Of a stretch of 64,000 nucleotides of DNA, positions 24,441 to 34,205 are shown one piece after another; position 1 is the first letter of the stretch; each line of letters starts with the position of its first letter. The position numbers were made by a program, and so were the translations under genes. This DNA is from Oscillospiraceae bacterium. Its GTDB lineage: Bacteria > Bacillota > Clostridia > Oscillospirales > Oscillospiraceae. The stretch spans positions 1 to 64,000 of the forward strand of contig JAFTMI010000029.1 in the NCBI GenBank assembly GCA_017452505.1. Reading direction: 5' to 3'. The notes under the pieces were generated by a model, which ran no database searches, was not told where the DNA came from, and worked only from the letters and a program-made list of their open reading frames with translations.

Positions 24441-24469
24441 TTGCAAGTTTAGAAGTTTTATCGTATAAT
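24441..24469 (+). promoter_or_regulatory. Sigma-A promoter of ybaK-like gene
   Basis: TTGCAA (24441-24446), 17-bp spacer, TATAAT (24464-24469). The start near 24476 leaves a leader of only about ten nucleotides before the ATG at 24487. Confidence 0.65.
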
Positions 24470-24486
24470 AACCCCCGGTGATAAGT

Positions 24487-24960
24487 ATGGCAACTAAAAC
24501 AAATGCAGTGCGATTGGTGCAGCAGGCAAAAATCAACTGTAGAGAAGATTTTTACGATTTTGACCCCGACGATCTGAATGGTATGCATGTGGCGGAAGCC
24601 ATCGGCTTTCCACCTGAGCAAGTGTATAAAACCCTGGTCGCAAAAGGCAGCCGAACAGGCATCAATGTATTTTGCATTCCGGTCTGTGCGGAACTTGACT
24701 TAAAAAAAGCCGCAAAGGCCGCCGGCGATAAAGATATGGCATTGATTCCGGTGAAAGATCTGTTGGGATTAACTGGTTATATCCGGGGAGGCTGTTCCCC
24801 TGTGGGTATGAAAAAGAAGTACCCTACTTTCTTTGAAGAAACCTGCCAGCTTTTTGATGAAATTGCGGTGTCTGCAGGTGAGCGTGGACATCAAATGATT
24901 CTCAATCCTATAGAACTGGCAGAGCTTGTAAATGCACAATTAGTAGATATTATCGCGTAA
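24487..24960 (+). CDS. ybaK: YbaK/EbsC-type aminoacyl-tRNA deacylase
   Basis: 157 residues of the INS-like editing superfamily that clears mischarged Cys-tRNAPro. TLVAKGSRTGINVFCIPV (core TLVAKGSRTG), the absolute lysine region ELDLKKAAKAAG and GYIRGGCSPVGMKK are family motifs. The start is ATG 24487; a GTG three codons earlier overlaps the weak GGTGAT site. It pairs functionally with the two tRNA-Pro genes in this window, though these are unlinked transcriptionally. Confidence 0.9.
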   Translation: MATKTNAVRLVQQAKINCREDFYDFDPDDLNGMHVAEAIGFPPEQVYKTLVAKGSRTGINVFCIPVCAELDLKKAAKAAGDKDMALIPVKDLLGLTGYIRGGCSPVGMKKKYPTFFEETCQLFDEIAVSAGERGHQMILNPIELAELVNAQLVDIIA

Positions 24961-24972
24961 GGAGGATCAAGT

Positions 24973-25224
24973 ATGCAGTTTGAATGTAAGACAAAAGGCA
25001 CCTGTTCTCAAAGAATTTATTTCCGTATTGAGGACGGTAAAGTATATGATGTAGAATTTCTTGGCGGTTGCAACGGCAATCTCCAGGGTATTGGCAAACT
25101 GGTGGAAGGTATGGATGTTGACGAGGTCATTTCCCGCCTGGATGGCATTCATTGCGGTATGAAACCTACCTCCTGCCCCGATCAGCTTGCAAATGCATTG
25201 AAAAAAGCTAAAGAAGAAATCTAA
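24973..25224 (+). CDS. TSCPD domain protein (TIGR03905 type)
   Basis: 83 residues. FLGGCNGNLQGIGKLVEGM and MKPTSCPDQLANAL contain the conserved cysteines and the TSCPD motif for which the family is named, also found as the C-terminal domain of some ribonucleotide reductases. Function unknown. It starts 12 bp after ybaK behind AAGGAGG and ends before a terminator. Confidence 0.9.
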   Translation: MQFECKTKGTCSQRIYFRIEDGKVYDVEFLGGCNGNLQGIGKLVEGMDVDEVISRLDGIHCGMKPTSCPDQLANALKKAKEEI

Positions 25225-25229
25225 AAATG

Positions 25230-25257
25230 AAAGGCAGACACGAATGTGTCTGCCTTT
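25230..25257. terminator. Bidirectional terminator
   Basis: A 12-bp perfect stem (25230-25241 with 25246-25257) around GAAT. It separates the TSCPD gene from the converging ysxC gene. Confidence 0.85.
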
Positions 25258-25260
25258 ATA

Positions 25261-25845
25261 TTAATTCTCTGCTGCATGAAGAATGATCTTAAGCAGTTCT
25301 TCCCTACCGGTTCCCTTCTCCGCAGAAAACGGAATTACGGGACATTCTTCCGGTAAATCCAAATCATTTCGGATTGTTTGCAGATTGGGTTCAATCTCGC
25401 TCTTTTTAAGCTTATCAAGCTTATTTGCCACAACCACGAATGGACAGCCACTGTCCAAAAACCAATTAGCCATAGTGATGTCGTTGTTTGTGGGCGGATG
25501 GCGTGAATCCACGATTAGAATACCAAGATCGATCCGCTGCGCAGCAAAATAGTCTTCCATCAGCTTGCCCCAACGATCTTTCTCTTTCTGAGAAACCTTT
25601 GCATAACCGTAACCCGGAAGATCCACAAAGTAGCAGGTCTTGTCGATGATAAAATAATTCACATGAATGGTTTTACCGGGCTTTTCACCTACACGGGCAA
25701 AATTCTTTCGCTGCAGGATACGGTTGATTACCGAGGATTTACCCACATTGGATTTGCCGGCAAAGGCAATTTCAGGCAAGCGATTACTTGGAAAATCTTT
25801 AGGATTTGCCGCAGAAATCAAAAATTCAACATTATGAAGGTTCAT
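25261..25845 (-). CDS. ysxC: Ribosome biogenesis GTPase YsxC/EngB
   Basis: 194 residues. P-loop GKSNVGKSSVI near 30, G2/switch threonine in GKTIHVNYF, G3 DLPGYG near 77, and G4 NKLDK near 140. Required for 50S subunit maturation. It lies 9 bp downstream of lon, the standard Firmicutes order lon-ysxC. Confidence 0.95.
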   Translation of the reverse strand: MNLHNVEFLISAANPKDFPSNRLPEIAFAGKSNVGKSSVINRILQRKNFARVGEKPGKTIHVNYFIIDKTCYFVDLPGYGYAKVSQKEKDRWGKLMEDYFAAQRIDLGILIVDSRHPPTNNDITMANWFLDSGCPFVVVANKLDKLKKSEIEPNLQTIRNDLDLPEECPVIPFSAEKGTGREELLKIILHAAEN

Positions 25846-25854
25846 AATAGCACC

Positions 25855-28257
25855 TCACTGGCGAATGACAGGCTTTCTAATCTGGGTTTTTACATCACCG
25901 GGTAAATCCGCTAAAATGGGAGGAACTAGCTCTGTAACCCGGTTCAAGGCGGTATCCAAAACTGTTTCGATAGTCTGGGCGGTCACAAAATTCAGGGCGC
26001 TGCGGACTGTTTGGTCGATTTCGGCCAAATCCCGCTCATTATCCTTAGGAATGATGACCGTACGAATACCATGTCGCAAGGCAGCCATTGTTTTCTCCTT
26101 TAATCCGCCAATGGGAAGCACACGACCACGCAGAGAAATCTCACCGGTCATAGCAACATCACGACGGACACTCACGCCTGTCAGCGCAGAAATAATTGCC
26201 GTGCAAACCGTGATACCGGCAGAGGGTCCATCCTTCGGCACAGCGCCTTCCGGAAAATGCACGTGAATATCTTTAGTCTTATAGAAATCCTTTTCAATGC
26301 CCAATTTCTCATAATTGGCGCGAATATAGCTAAGCGCTGCGTGGGCAGATTCCTTCATCACATCGCCCAAATTACCGGTCAGTTCCAGCTTACCGGATCC
26401 ATCCATCACATTAACTTCCACCTCAAGGGTTTCACCACCCACGGATGTCCATGCAAGTCCTGTTACCAAGCCAACCTGGTCATTGCTGGGTAAGCGATCG
26501 GGAAGATACTTTCTAACGCCCAAGTAACTCTCAACATTGCTGCCGGTTACAGTAATCCGTTTGACATTCTCCGCACCAACAATTTGCATATCTGCCTTCC
26601 GACAAATTTCTGCAATAGATCGCTCTAAGCTACGGACGCCGGATTCTCTGGTGTAGCAACGGATGATCTCACGGATCGCATCATCAGAAACCTTTAATTG
26701 CGATTTCTTCAAACCATGCTTTTGCAGCTGCTTGGGAATCAAGTGATTCTTGGCAATCATCAGCTTTTCTTCGTCAGTATAAGAACTTAACTCGATGATC
26801 TCCATACGGTCAAGCAAGGGTCTTGGAATTGTATCCAAGGTGTTGGCTGTTGTGATAAACATCACATTACTCAAATCAAAGGGAATCTCCAAGTAATGGT
26901 CCCGGTAGGTCCTATTCTGCTCTCCGTCCAGGACTTCCAGTAGTGCCGCACTGGGGTCACCGCGGTAATCAGAACCCATCTTATCTACTTCGTCCAACAG
27001 TATCAGCGGATTGGAGCTGCCGGCTTGCGTCAACGCAGTGAGGATTCTGCCAGGCATGGCGCCCACATAGGTCTTGCGGTGACCGCGAATGTCAGCCTCG
27101 TCGTGAACACCACCAAGGGCAATTCGCGCCATTTTGCGGTTTAGGCTCTTGGCGATAGAGTATGCCACCGATGTTTTACCCACACCGGGAGGGCCGACAA
27201 GACAGAGAATTTGCGGAGGCATTTCCGGCGCAAGCTGGCGTACGGCAATGGTCTCTAAAATTCGTGCCTTCACCTTTTCAAGGCCAAAATGGTCCTTATC
27301 CAAAATCTTTTTGGCAGCCAAGACATCAATACGCTCTTTCGTAGCAGTGTTCCAAGGTAGTTCCAAAACTGTATCCAGGTAATTCCGCAGAACGGACGCT
27401 TCCACGGAGCCAAACGGCTGCTTCTTAAGCCGCTGAAGATCCTTTAAGAGCTTTTCTTCTGATTCCTGGGGCAGATTCAGCAGTAAAATGTTCTTCTCGT
27501 ATTCTGCAAACTCGGATACATCATCGCCCTCACCCAATTCTTCCCGAATCGCCTTCATCTGCTCCCGCAGATAATAGTCCCGTTGTTCCCGGTCCATATT
27601 GACCCGGGTCTTTTCCTGGATATCTGCCTCAATGTGCAGCATTTGGATCTCCTGCTGCAGAAGCTTCAAGGTATTCTCCATACGGCGGATGGGATTGAGC
27701 TGACAAAGCAGCTTTGCCTTGTCACGATAGTCAATACCGGAATTTTGTGCAATAGCATCGGCAACAAAACTGCAATCCTCAGATGCCAGGATCTGCAAGT
27801 GTACAGTTTGGGCAGGTCTTTCCACCATATCGCTGTATGCACCGTAGAGCATAGTTGCCTCCCGGCAAAGTGCGCGCTCGCGGAGGACATCCTTCACAGG
27901 CATCGACTGCACAGATTCAACGACACCGGCAAGATAAGGCTCATTTTGTGTCAATTCCAAAATTCTTGCCCGATACAGCCCCTCCACTAAGACCCGAACA
28001 TTCTCGTTCTGTGCTTTCAGCACCTGCTTGACCTTGACAACAGTGCCCATAGGGTAGAGACCGGTTAAGCCGGGATCATCATCCAAAATATTCTTTTGGG
28101 GAACCAACAGAAGCGTCTGATCATGCTTCATAGCGTATTCTAAAGCAAGGGCAGACTTTTTGCGGCCCACATCAAAATGAACCGTCTGCTTGGGGAATAC
28201 CACAAGCCCACGCAGGGCTAAAACCGGCAATCTGCCGGATATTAAAATCTCGCTCAT
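25855..28257 (-). CDS. lon: ATP-dependent protease Lon
   Basis: 800 residues. N-terminal substrate-binding domain (1-200), AAA+ module with Walker A GPPGVGKTSVA (about 355) and LLDEVDKMG, and the C-terminal Ser-Lys protease domain with PKDGPSAGITV. LRGLVVFPKQ at the N-terminus is typical. The ATG at 28257 follows AAAGGA; the frame extends 36 codons upstream through a terminator hairpin and is not used. Confidence 0.96.
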   Translation of the reverse strand: MSEILISGRLPVLALRGLVVFPKQTVHFDVGRKKSALALEYAMKHDQTLLLVPQKNILDDDPGLTGLYPMGTVVKVKQVLKAQNENVRVLVEGLYRARILELTQNEPYLAGVVESVQSMPVKDVLRERALCREATMLYGAYSDMVERPAQTVHLQILASEDCSFVADAIAQNSGIDYRDKAKLLCQLNPIRRMENTLKLLQQEIQMLHIEADIQEKTRVNMDREQRDYYLREQMKAIREELGEGDDVSEFAEYEKNILLLNLPQESEEKLLKDLQRLKKQPFGSVEASVLRNYLDTVLELPWNTATKERIDVLAAKKILDKDHFGLEKVKARILETIAVRQLAPEMPPQILCLVGPPGVGKTSVAYSIAKSLNRKMARIALGGVHDEADIRGHRKTYVGAMPGRILTALTQAGSSNPLILLDEVDKMGSDYRGDPSAALLEVLDGEQNRTYRDHYLEIPFDLSNVMFITTANTLDTIPRPLLDRMEIIELSSYTDEEKLMIAKNHLIPKQLQKHGLKKSQLKVSDDAIREIIRCYTRESGVRSLERSIAEICRKADMQIVGAENVKRITVTGSNVESYLGVRKYLPDRLPSNDQVGLVTGLAWTSVGGETLEVEVNVMDGSGKLELTGNLGDVMKESAHAALSYIRANYEKLGIEKDFYKTKDIHVHFPEGAVPKDGPSAGITVCTAIISALTGVSVRRDVAMTGEISLRGRVLPIGGLKEKTMAALRHGIRTVIIPKDNERDLAEIDQTVRSALNFVTAQTIETVLDTALNRVTELVPPILADLPGDVKTQIRKPVIRQ

Positions 28258-28287
28258 ATATCCATTTCCTTTCCGGATATAAACAAA

Positions 28288-28308
28288 AGGGGTAGCGACT
28301 CTACCCCT
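28288..28308 (-). terminator. clpX-lon intergenic terminator or attenuator
   Basis: An 8-bp stem (28288-28295 with 28301-28308), followed on the minus strand by TTTTGTTT. It lies in the 58-bp gap between clpX and lon and would reduce read-through into lon. Confidence 0.6.
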
Positions 28309-28315
28309 CTTGACA

Positions 28316-29560
28316 CTATTTTCCCATACCGAGTTTCTGCCGGGGCTTATCCTTATCCCGCACAATCTTCGGTTCTTTACCGTCTATCGCATCCGGTGTA
28401 ATAACTACCTTTTGGATGGAGAGGTCAGAGGGAATTACATACATAATTTTTGTCATGGTTTCTTCCATAACAGCCCGCAGACCGCGAGCACCTATCTGCC
28501 GCTCAACTGCCTTCTTTGCAACAGCCTCCAAGGCTTTGGGCTGGAACTGCAATTCAACATTGTCCATCGCAAGAAGTGCCTGGTACTGCTTGGTGAGCGC
28601 ATTCTTGGGCTCGGTCAGAATCCGAACCAAATCCTCCTGCTTGAGATCGTTCAAGCTGGTAATAACAGGCATGCGGCCTACCAGTTCTGGAATGATACCA
28701 AACTTAATAAGGTCATGGGGCTGCACCTGGGCAAAAAGCTTGCCAATATCGCGGTTCTTTTTGCTCTCCACAGGCGCGTCAAATCCAATTGCAGATTTAT
28801 CGGTTCTGGACTCGATAATCTTCTCTAGACCGTCAAAAGCGCCACCACAGATAAACAAGATCTTTGATGTATCCACAGGGATTGTCTCCTGCTGAGGGTG
28901 CTTGCGGCCACCCTGTGGCGGCACGTTGGCAACTGTACCTTCCAGAATCTTCAGCAATGCTTGCTGCACACCTTCGCCGGAAACATCCCGGGTAATGGAA
29001 GTATTCTCACTCTTACGGGCGATCTTATCCATCTCATCAATGTAGATAATGCCCCGCTCTGCCCGCTCCAGGTCAAAATCAGCAGCCTGCAGCAAGCGCA
29101 CAAGGATGTTCTCCACATCATCACCCACATAACCGGCCTCGGTCAACGTGGTAGCATCTGCAATAGCGAAGGGCACATCCAGGATCTTGGCCAGGGTCTG
29201 GGCAAAGAGGGTCTTGCCGGAACCTGTAGGGCCAATCAGCAGGATGTTGCTCTTCTGAAGCTCTACGTCAGTGTCAGCAGCCAAAAAGATGCGCTTATAG
29301 TGATTGTATACAGCAACGGAAAGAGCGACTTTCGCTTCGTCCTGGCCAATGATATAGCCATCCATATAAGCTTTGATCTCTGCAGGTGTGGGAAGATTCT
29401 GCGGGGTCTCCCCTGCCAGTTCGTCCTCACGCAGCAGGTCGCAGCAGGCCTGGACACAATCGCTGCAGATATACACGCCAGGTCCGGCAATCAGCCGGGC
29501 CTGGGTTTCGCTTTTTCCGCAAAAGGAACAGCTTAAAATCTGTTCTTCTGTTTTAGACAT
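28316..29560 (-). CDS. clpX: ClpXP protease ATPase subunit ClpX
   Basis: 414 residues. N-terminal zinc-binding domain with Cys pairs in CSFCGK and CSDC, Walker A GPTGSGKT (about 118), Walker [11 protein letters not shown], the pore loop GYVGDDVE, and sensor residues in [10 protein letters not shown]. It unfolds substrates, including SsrA-tagged ones, for ClpP. It starts 21 bp after clpP. Confidence 0.96.
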   Translation of the reverse strand: MSKTEEQILSCSFCGKSETQARLIAGPGVYICSDCVQACCDLLREDELAGETPQNLPTPAEIKAYMDGYIIGQDEAKVALSVAVYNHYKRIFLAADTDVELQKSNILLIGPTGSGKTLFAQTLAKILDVPFAIADATTLTEAGYVGDDVENILVRLLQAADFDLERAERGIIYIDEMDKIARKSENTSITRDVSGEGVQQALLKILEGTVANVPPQGGRKHPQQETIPVDTSKILFICGGAFDGLEKIIESRTDKSAIGFDAPVESKKNRDIGKLFAQVQPHDLIKFGIIPELVGRMPVITSLNDLKQEDLVRILTEPKNALTKQYQALLAMDNVELQFQPKALEAVAKKAVERQIGARGLRAVMEETMTKIMYVIPSDLSIQKVVITPDAIDGKEPKIVRDKDKPRQKLGMGK

Positions 29561-29581
29561 AAAACAGATCCGCCTTTCTCA

Positions 29582-30163
29582 TTAGTGCCGATCAAGAACC
29601 TTGTCAATAAGGCCAAAGTCCTTGGCTTCTGCAGAGGTCATAAAATTATCTCGCTCGCAAGCATCTGTGATCTCTTCCACAGACTTGCCGGTATTCTCGG
29701 CCATGATCCGATTCATTCTTGCCTTGATGGTTTCCAGTCGCTTCATATGGATCGCCATATCAGTGATTTGACCCTGGGTACCGGCAGAAGGTTGATGGAT
29801 CATAATTTCGGAGTTGGGCAGCGCCATGCGCTTACCCTTTGTACCGGCAGACAGCAAAAATGCGCCCATGGAAGCAGCCATACCCACGCAAATGGTAGCT
29901 ACATCGCATTTAATGTACTGCATTGTGTCATAAATCGCCATACCGGCAGTGACACTGCCGCCGGGGCTGTTGATATAAAACTGGATATCCTTATCCGGGT
30001 CCTGGGCCTCCAAATACAGAAGCTGGGCCACGATCAAGCTGGCTGTGGTGTCATTGACCTCCTCGGATAGAAAGATGATCCGGTCGTTGAGCAGCCGGGA
30101 GAAGATATCATAGCTTCTTTCTCCGCGGCTTGTCTGTTCAACTACATAGGGTATAAAGCTCAT
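29582..30163 (-). CDS. clpP: ATP-dependent Clp protease proteolytic subunit
   Basis: 193 residues with catalytic Ser98 (GMAASMGAF), His123 (MIHQPSAG) and an aspartate near 172. The [10 protein letters not shown] oxyanion motif is at 65-74. It forms the tetradecameric chamber used with ClpX, the next gene. Confidence 0.97.
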   Translation of the reverse strand: MSFIPYVVEQTSRGERSYDIFSRLLNDRIIFLSEEVNDTTASLIVAQLLYLEAQDPDKDIQFYINSPGGSVTAGMAIYDTMQYIKCDVATICVGMAASMGAFLLSAGTKGKRMALPNSEIMIHQPSAGTQGQITDMAIHMKRLETIKARMNRIMAENTGKSVEEITDACERDNFMTSAEAKDFGLIDKVLDRH

Positions 30164-30215
30164 ATGGTCAGTCTCCTTTCAGGGTTTGAAACATTCTAAC
30201 CATTTCTTGGAAAAC

Positions 30216-31517
30216 TTATTCCTTGGTTTCTTCCTTTGCCTTGGGAGCAACAGCAACAGCAGCATCCACAATGACCTTCACAGCCTTGCGGGTCTCCAGG
30301 CTTGCCTTCAGCTCCTCAGCGGGAACCATATCCTTGATCTTCTCAACTTCCATCTCGTACTGCTTAGCCATAGACTCCAGCTCAGCGGTGATCTCGTCAT
30401 CGGAAACAGTGATCTTCTCTTCCTCAACGATCTTAGCCAGGGTCACATTGATCTTGGCCTGCTTCTCAGCACCGGGACGGAAAGCGTTACGCATGGTGGA
30501 CAGGTCTCCGCCCATCATCTTAGCGTACTGCTCAACGGAGTAGCCGCTCATTTGCAGCTGGTAAGCAAAACGCTCCATCTGAGTGTCCAGCTCCTGCTCA
30601 ACCAGGGCCTTGGGCATATCAACAGTGGTGTTCTCAGCAGCCTTATCAACGCAAGCCTGCTCGAAAGCGCTGTCGATCTGCTTCTGTGTATTCTCCAAAG
30701 CCTTAGCACGGATATCAGCCTTCAGCTCCTCGATGGTAGAGAACTCGGAGACATCCTTAGCAAACTCGTCGTCCTGTGCAGGCAGATTGGTCACAGTAAC
30801 CTTATTCAGCTTTACGTGGAAAACAACAGCCTTGCCGGCCAGATCTGCATGGTAATCCTCGGGGAAGGTAATGTCAATGTCCTTCTCCTCACCTGCGGTC
30901 ATACCAACGATCTGCTCTTCAAAACCGGGAACGAAGGAACCGGAGCCCAGCTTCAGGTCAAAGTTCTCGCCCTTGCCGCCATCAAATGCAACGCCATTGT
31001 CGAAGCCTTCGAAGTCGATGTTGGCGGTATCGCCCATCTCAGCAGCGCGTTCAACGGTCTCAGTAGAAGCAACATTCTGAGCCATACGGTCCAGTTCAGC
31101 CTGTACCTGCTCGTCGGTAACGGTAGCTTCAGCCTTCTCAACTTCAAGACCCTTGTAATCGCCCAGGGTAACCTCGGGGTAAACCTCAGTGGTCAGAGTG
31201 ATGGTAACAGTACCGTCTTCGGCAATGTCCATATCGGTCAAGCTGGGACGGCCAACGGCCTTCACTTCCTGCTTCACAACAGCATACTCATAAACCTCGG
31301 GGAAAATCTCTTCCAAACCATCTTCGTAGAAGACGTGGGCGCCGTACAGAGATTCAATCATCTTTCTGGGGGCCTTGCCCTTACGGAAGCCGGGGATCAT
31401 AATGTTCTTGCGGGCCTTCAGATATGCCTTCTGAACACCGGACTCCATCAGCTCCTTATCGATTTCGACCACGATGGTAGTCTGATTGCCGTTTCTTTCG
31501 TTGCTCTTGATATTCAT
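30216..31517 (-). CDS. tig: Trigger factor, ribosome-associated chaperone
   Basis: 433 residues. N-terminal ribosome-binding domain with the signature GFRKGKAPRKMIE near 40, central FKBP-like prolyl isomerase domain (about 150-235, with FVPGFEEQIVGM), and C-terminal helical cradle. The ATG at 31517 follows TGGAGG. A high share of GAG/AAG codons makes long antisense frames appear here that are not genes. Confidence 0.96.
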   Translation of the reverse strand: MNIKSNERNGNQTTIVVEIDKELMESGVQKAYLKARKNIMIPGFRKGKAPRKMIESLYGAHVFYEDGLEEIFPEVYEYAVVKQEVKAVGRPSLTDMDIAEDGTVTITLTTEVYPEVTLGDYKGLEVEKAEATVTDEQVQAELDRMAQNVASTETVERAAEMGDTANIDFEGFDNGVAFDGGKGENFDLKLGSGSFVPGFEEQIVGMTAGEEKDIDITFPEDYHADLAGKAVVFHVKLNKVTVTNLPAQDDEFAKDVSEFSTIEELKADIRAKALENTQKQIDSAFEQACVDKAAENTTVDMPKALVEQELDTQMERFAYQLQMSGYSVEQYAKMMGGDLSTMRNAFRPGAEKQAKINVTLAKIVEEEKITVSDDEITAELESMAKQYEMEVEKIKDMVPAEELKASLETRKAVKVIVDAAVAVAPKAKEETKE

Positions 31518-31580
31518 AATTTTTTCCTCCAAATTTTCGGGCTGTTACACAGCCGTCAATATGTATTTTTTATCCGAGAT

Positions 31581-31609
31581 ATTTTAGCAGATATTGCACC
31601 AAATGTCCA
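31581..31609 (-). promoter_or_regulatory. Sigma-A promoter of tig-clpP-clpX
   Basis: Minus strand: TGGACA (31604-31609), 17-bp spacer, TAAAAT (31581-31586). The transcript would start near 31574, 57 nt before the tig ATG. No CIRCE or CtsR box was recognised next to it. Confidence 0.6.
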
Positions 31610-31628
31610 CACTTTTCTGAAAAATATT

Positions 31629-32318
31629 TTAGAAAAGAACTTGATATGGCTGAAAATTCAGTTTGTCAGCCGCAACAAGGCGATATTCCACCCCGTCCCA
31701 CTGACCTTCCATGGCCAAACCGTGACTTGCGCCATGGAGATGACCATAGAAGCACTGTCTGACTTCGTAGCGCTTCAGCAGTTCCAAAATCTCCTCACAG
31801 CGGTAACCTTTGTATAACGGCGGGTAATGCAAAAAGACGATTTTGGGCAGATCGCCAGCGGATTTCAACGAGGTTTCCAAACGAATCAATTCCCGCTTAA
31901 AAACCTTTTCATCATGGTCACTCCCCCGCTCCTCCTCGAAAAACCAACCGCGGGTCCCGCATATCGCCCAACCATTGTACACGTAGTGGTTGTTATTAAG
32001 GATCCACTGGTCAGAAAAATTGTTTTCTTCGCAAAACTTATAGAATTTAGAAGCGGTACTCCACCAATAATCATGATTGCCTTTTAGAATAATCTTTCTG
32101 CCGGGGATTTGGTTGATCCAGGCAAAATCTTCACGGGCAGATGCCAAATCCAGCGCCCATGATAAATCACCCAGTAAAACTGTAGTATCCTCCGGGCCAA
32201 TCACAGACAAGCCTTCTTTCAGCTTATCCATATAACCAACCCAGTTGCCGCCGAATACATCCATAGGTTTCGGCGCACCAAGACAAAGGTGCAAATCTCC
32301 GATCGCGTACAGCGCCAT
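31629..32318 (-). CDS. Calcineurin-like metallophosphoesterase
   Basis: 229-codon gene. Metal-site motifs: IGDLHLC, LLGDLSWA, LKGNHDYWW, FLHYPP and FYGHLHG. This subgroup (YkuE-like, cytosolic, DUF-type) has no assigned substrate. The ATG at 32318 lies just after AAGGAG and 4 bp after the stop of the upstream gene, so the two are coupled. Confidence 0.85.
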   Translation of the reverse strand: MALYAIGDLHLCLGAPKPMDVFGGNWVGYMDKLKEGLSVIGPEDTTVLLGDLSWALDLASAREDFAWINQIPGRKIILKGNHDYWWSTASKFYKFCEENNFSDQWILNNNHYVYNGWAICGTRGWFFEEERGSDHDEKVFKRELIRLETSLKSAGDLPKIVFLHYPPLYKGYRCEEILELLKRYEVRQCFYGHLHGASHGLAMEGQWDGVEYRLVAADKLNFQPYQVLF

Positions 32319-32322
32319 CGTG

Positions 32323-33264
32323 TCACTCCTTCTCCAATGCCGGGCGGTGTTTCGCAAGGAGCAAAGTATCCCGGTGTAAACCGCCGTTTGCACGATAATC
32401 CTGCAAACCGCCATATGCTACCGCAGTAGACGGGTCAATTACATAACCGTTTGCGCGATACATTCCGGAAATAATGGATTCTACGCGATTTTCGCTAACG
32501 ACAGAGCAAAATACATTATCGCACAAAGTTTCCAGTTCCTGCTCACCAACGCGGAAAATTCGTTTCTTTTCACTGGTTTCCAAATACCGCAGTACTGCAT
32601 CCCTACCCAAACGAGCAAACAGGAAACACTCTAAGTACTTCGGCAGTTCGACGGGAGTTGCCGTGTTATAATCACCCTTTGTGAACAGATCCCATACGGA
32701 ACTATTTTCGTTGGTAGCGCAAATCATCATATTGATCGGTAAGCCCATTTGATTTGCGTACTCGATAGCTGTAACATCAGCAAAATCACCGGTTTCTACA
32801 GCAACATCCAAACCCTGGGGCGGTATACTCTCTGCCGCAGCATACAAACCAAACAGCAGAGCAATCTCAATTGCGATGTATGCCCAACCGGTAGGCTTAG
32901 ACACAGAAAAATCCTTTGCAGTTATTCTGCGATAGAGATTAAAAATGAGATATTTCAGCGAACCGTCCGGATTACGCCAAAATTCAGCAAACAACAAGCG
33001 CTGATTGACTGTTTCCGGCTTGACGGGACTGCGCCCCACAACGCACTCCACATCCCAACCTGTAAGCTGTACGCCAAAGAACAGGTTGAGGATCTGTGCA
33101 ATCGCATCACAGGGTGTTTTCGCACGCAATGCAAGCAATTCACTGTCGGTGAATTTATGCAGGCGAAACGGCACATAAAATCCGCCATCAGGAGCCTGCA
33201 TTTCATTGAGCGCCCGGTAGGCTGTATAACAGTCGGTTGTATTTCTTGTGCTTAAATAGAGCAT
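32323..33264 (-). CDS. Threonine synthase-like protein lacking the PLP lysine
   Basis: 313 residues. The start MLYLSTRNTTDCY and DGGFYVP, the middle VETGDFADVTAIEYANQMGLP with ICATNENSSVWDLF, and the end NGYVIDPSTAVAYGG follow threonine synthase in order. The family's PLP-lysine block (HGPTxAFKD) is absent and the protein is about 150 residues short. It is probably a catalytically inactive or repurposed relative. It overlaps the dipeptidase gene by 13 bp and is coupled to the downstream phosphoesterase. Confidence 0.7.
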   Translation of the reverse strand: MLYLSTRNTTDCYTAYRALNEMQAPDGGFYVPFRLHKFTDSELLALRAKTPCDAIAQILNLFFGVQLTGWDVECVVGRSPVKPETVNQRLLFAEFWRNPDGSLKYLIFNLYRRITAKDFSVSKPTGWAYIAIEIALLFGLYAAAESIPPQGLDVAVETGDFADVTAIEYANQMGLPINMMICATNENSSVWDLFTKGDYNTATPVELPKYLECFLFARLGRDAVLRYLETSEKKRIFRVGEQELETLCDNVFCSVVSENRVESIISGMYRANGYVIDPSTAVAYGGLQDYRANGGLHRDTLLLAKHRPALEKE

Positions 33265-34205
33265 TTCTTTATCACTCCCACAGCATTATTCCAGAATATA
33301 TTCTCAACAGATTCTTCAGACAAACCTCTTTGCAGCAATCTGTCAGCAATTTTCGGATAGTCCTGCACCCCGGTAAAGCCGGCAGGCAGATGCGTAACAC
33401 CATCCATATCACTGCCAAGAGAAACATATCTATCCGAACCTGCAATGTCCATAAAGTGGAAGATATGATCACAGACCGTATCCAAATCTGCATTATCACC
33501 CAAAAAATCAGCGCACAGATTGATGCCGACAGTGCCGTTGGTTTTACAAATTGCGGCATACATCTCATCAGACAAATTTCTGGGAATATCCCACAGGGCG
33601 CGAGAATTGGAGTGGGATGCAATAATGGGCTTTTCTGCAATATTCATAATATCCCAAAAGCCTTCATCGCTGATATGGCTCACATCGATCACCATACCCG
33701 CTTTCTGAGCCAGGCGGACATATTCCCTACCCTGCTCGGTTAACCCACCACCGGTCTTGCAGGAACCTGTGAGAGGGTTTTCTTCATTCCACCCAAGGGT
33801 GGTGATTCGAAAGCCGATATTATATAGATCCTCTAACATATCAATATTGTAATCAAAACCTGCAGTGCCTTCAATCGTAAGCACAGCAGACATAATGCCC
33901 TGCTTGCGGTTTTCTTCAATTTCCTCAGCGGAATAGGCAACGCGGATCTTATCGGCGTTTGCTTCCACCTGGTTCATTATAGCAGCCAGTTCCCGCTCAA
34001 ACATTCCAATTACAGAAACGCCCTCAGGGCGACGCATGGTGGGTGTTGTGAAGACCGCAAAGCATTGGGCATAACCGGGAAGTGTTGCGCCACGTTCCAA
34101 ATCAATGTGTAAATCATTTGTATCCAATCTGCCAAGGGTATCACGGTTTTTTCCAAGCAGTTGCAATGCCGTATCGCAGTGCAGGTCAAATACAGGAAAC
34201 TTCAT
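33252..34205 (-). CDS. Membrane dipeptidase-like peptidase, M19 family
   Basis: 317 residues. Zinc ligands are visible as FDLHCDT, the bridging glutamate in LTIEGTAGF, DVSHISDEGFWD and ASHSNSRAL, and the aspartate of GSDMDGVTHLP. These enzymes hydrolyse dipeptides, often with a D-residue at the C-terminal side. No signal peptide, hence cytosolic. It overlaps yraN by 4 bp. Confidence 0.92.
   Translation of the reverse strand: MKFPVFDLHCDTALQLLGKNRDTLGRLDTNDLHIDLERGATLPGYAQCFAVFTTPTMRRPEGVSVIGMFERELAAIMNQVEANADKIRVAYSAEEIEENRKQGIMSAVLTIEGTAGFDYNIDMLEDLYNIGFRITTLGWNEENPLTGSCKTGGGLTEQGREYVRLAQKAGMVIDVSHISDEGFWDIMNIAEKPIIASHSNSRALWDIPRNLSDEMYAAICKTNGTVGINLCADFLGDNADLDTVCDHIFHFMDIAGSDRYVSLGSDMDGVTHLPAGFTGVQDYPKIADRLLQRGLSEESVENIFWNNAVGVIKKCSI

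Noticed and set aside
30186..31817. 543-codon open frame antisense to tig
   Set aside because: Low-complexity Leu/Ser/His-rich product, no ribosome site, and created by the codon bias of the well-identified trigger factor gene.
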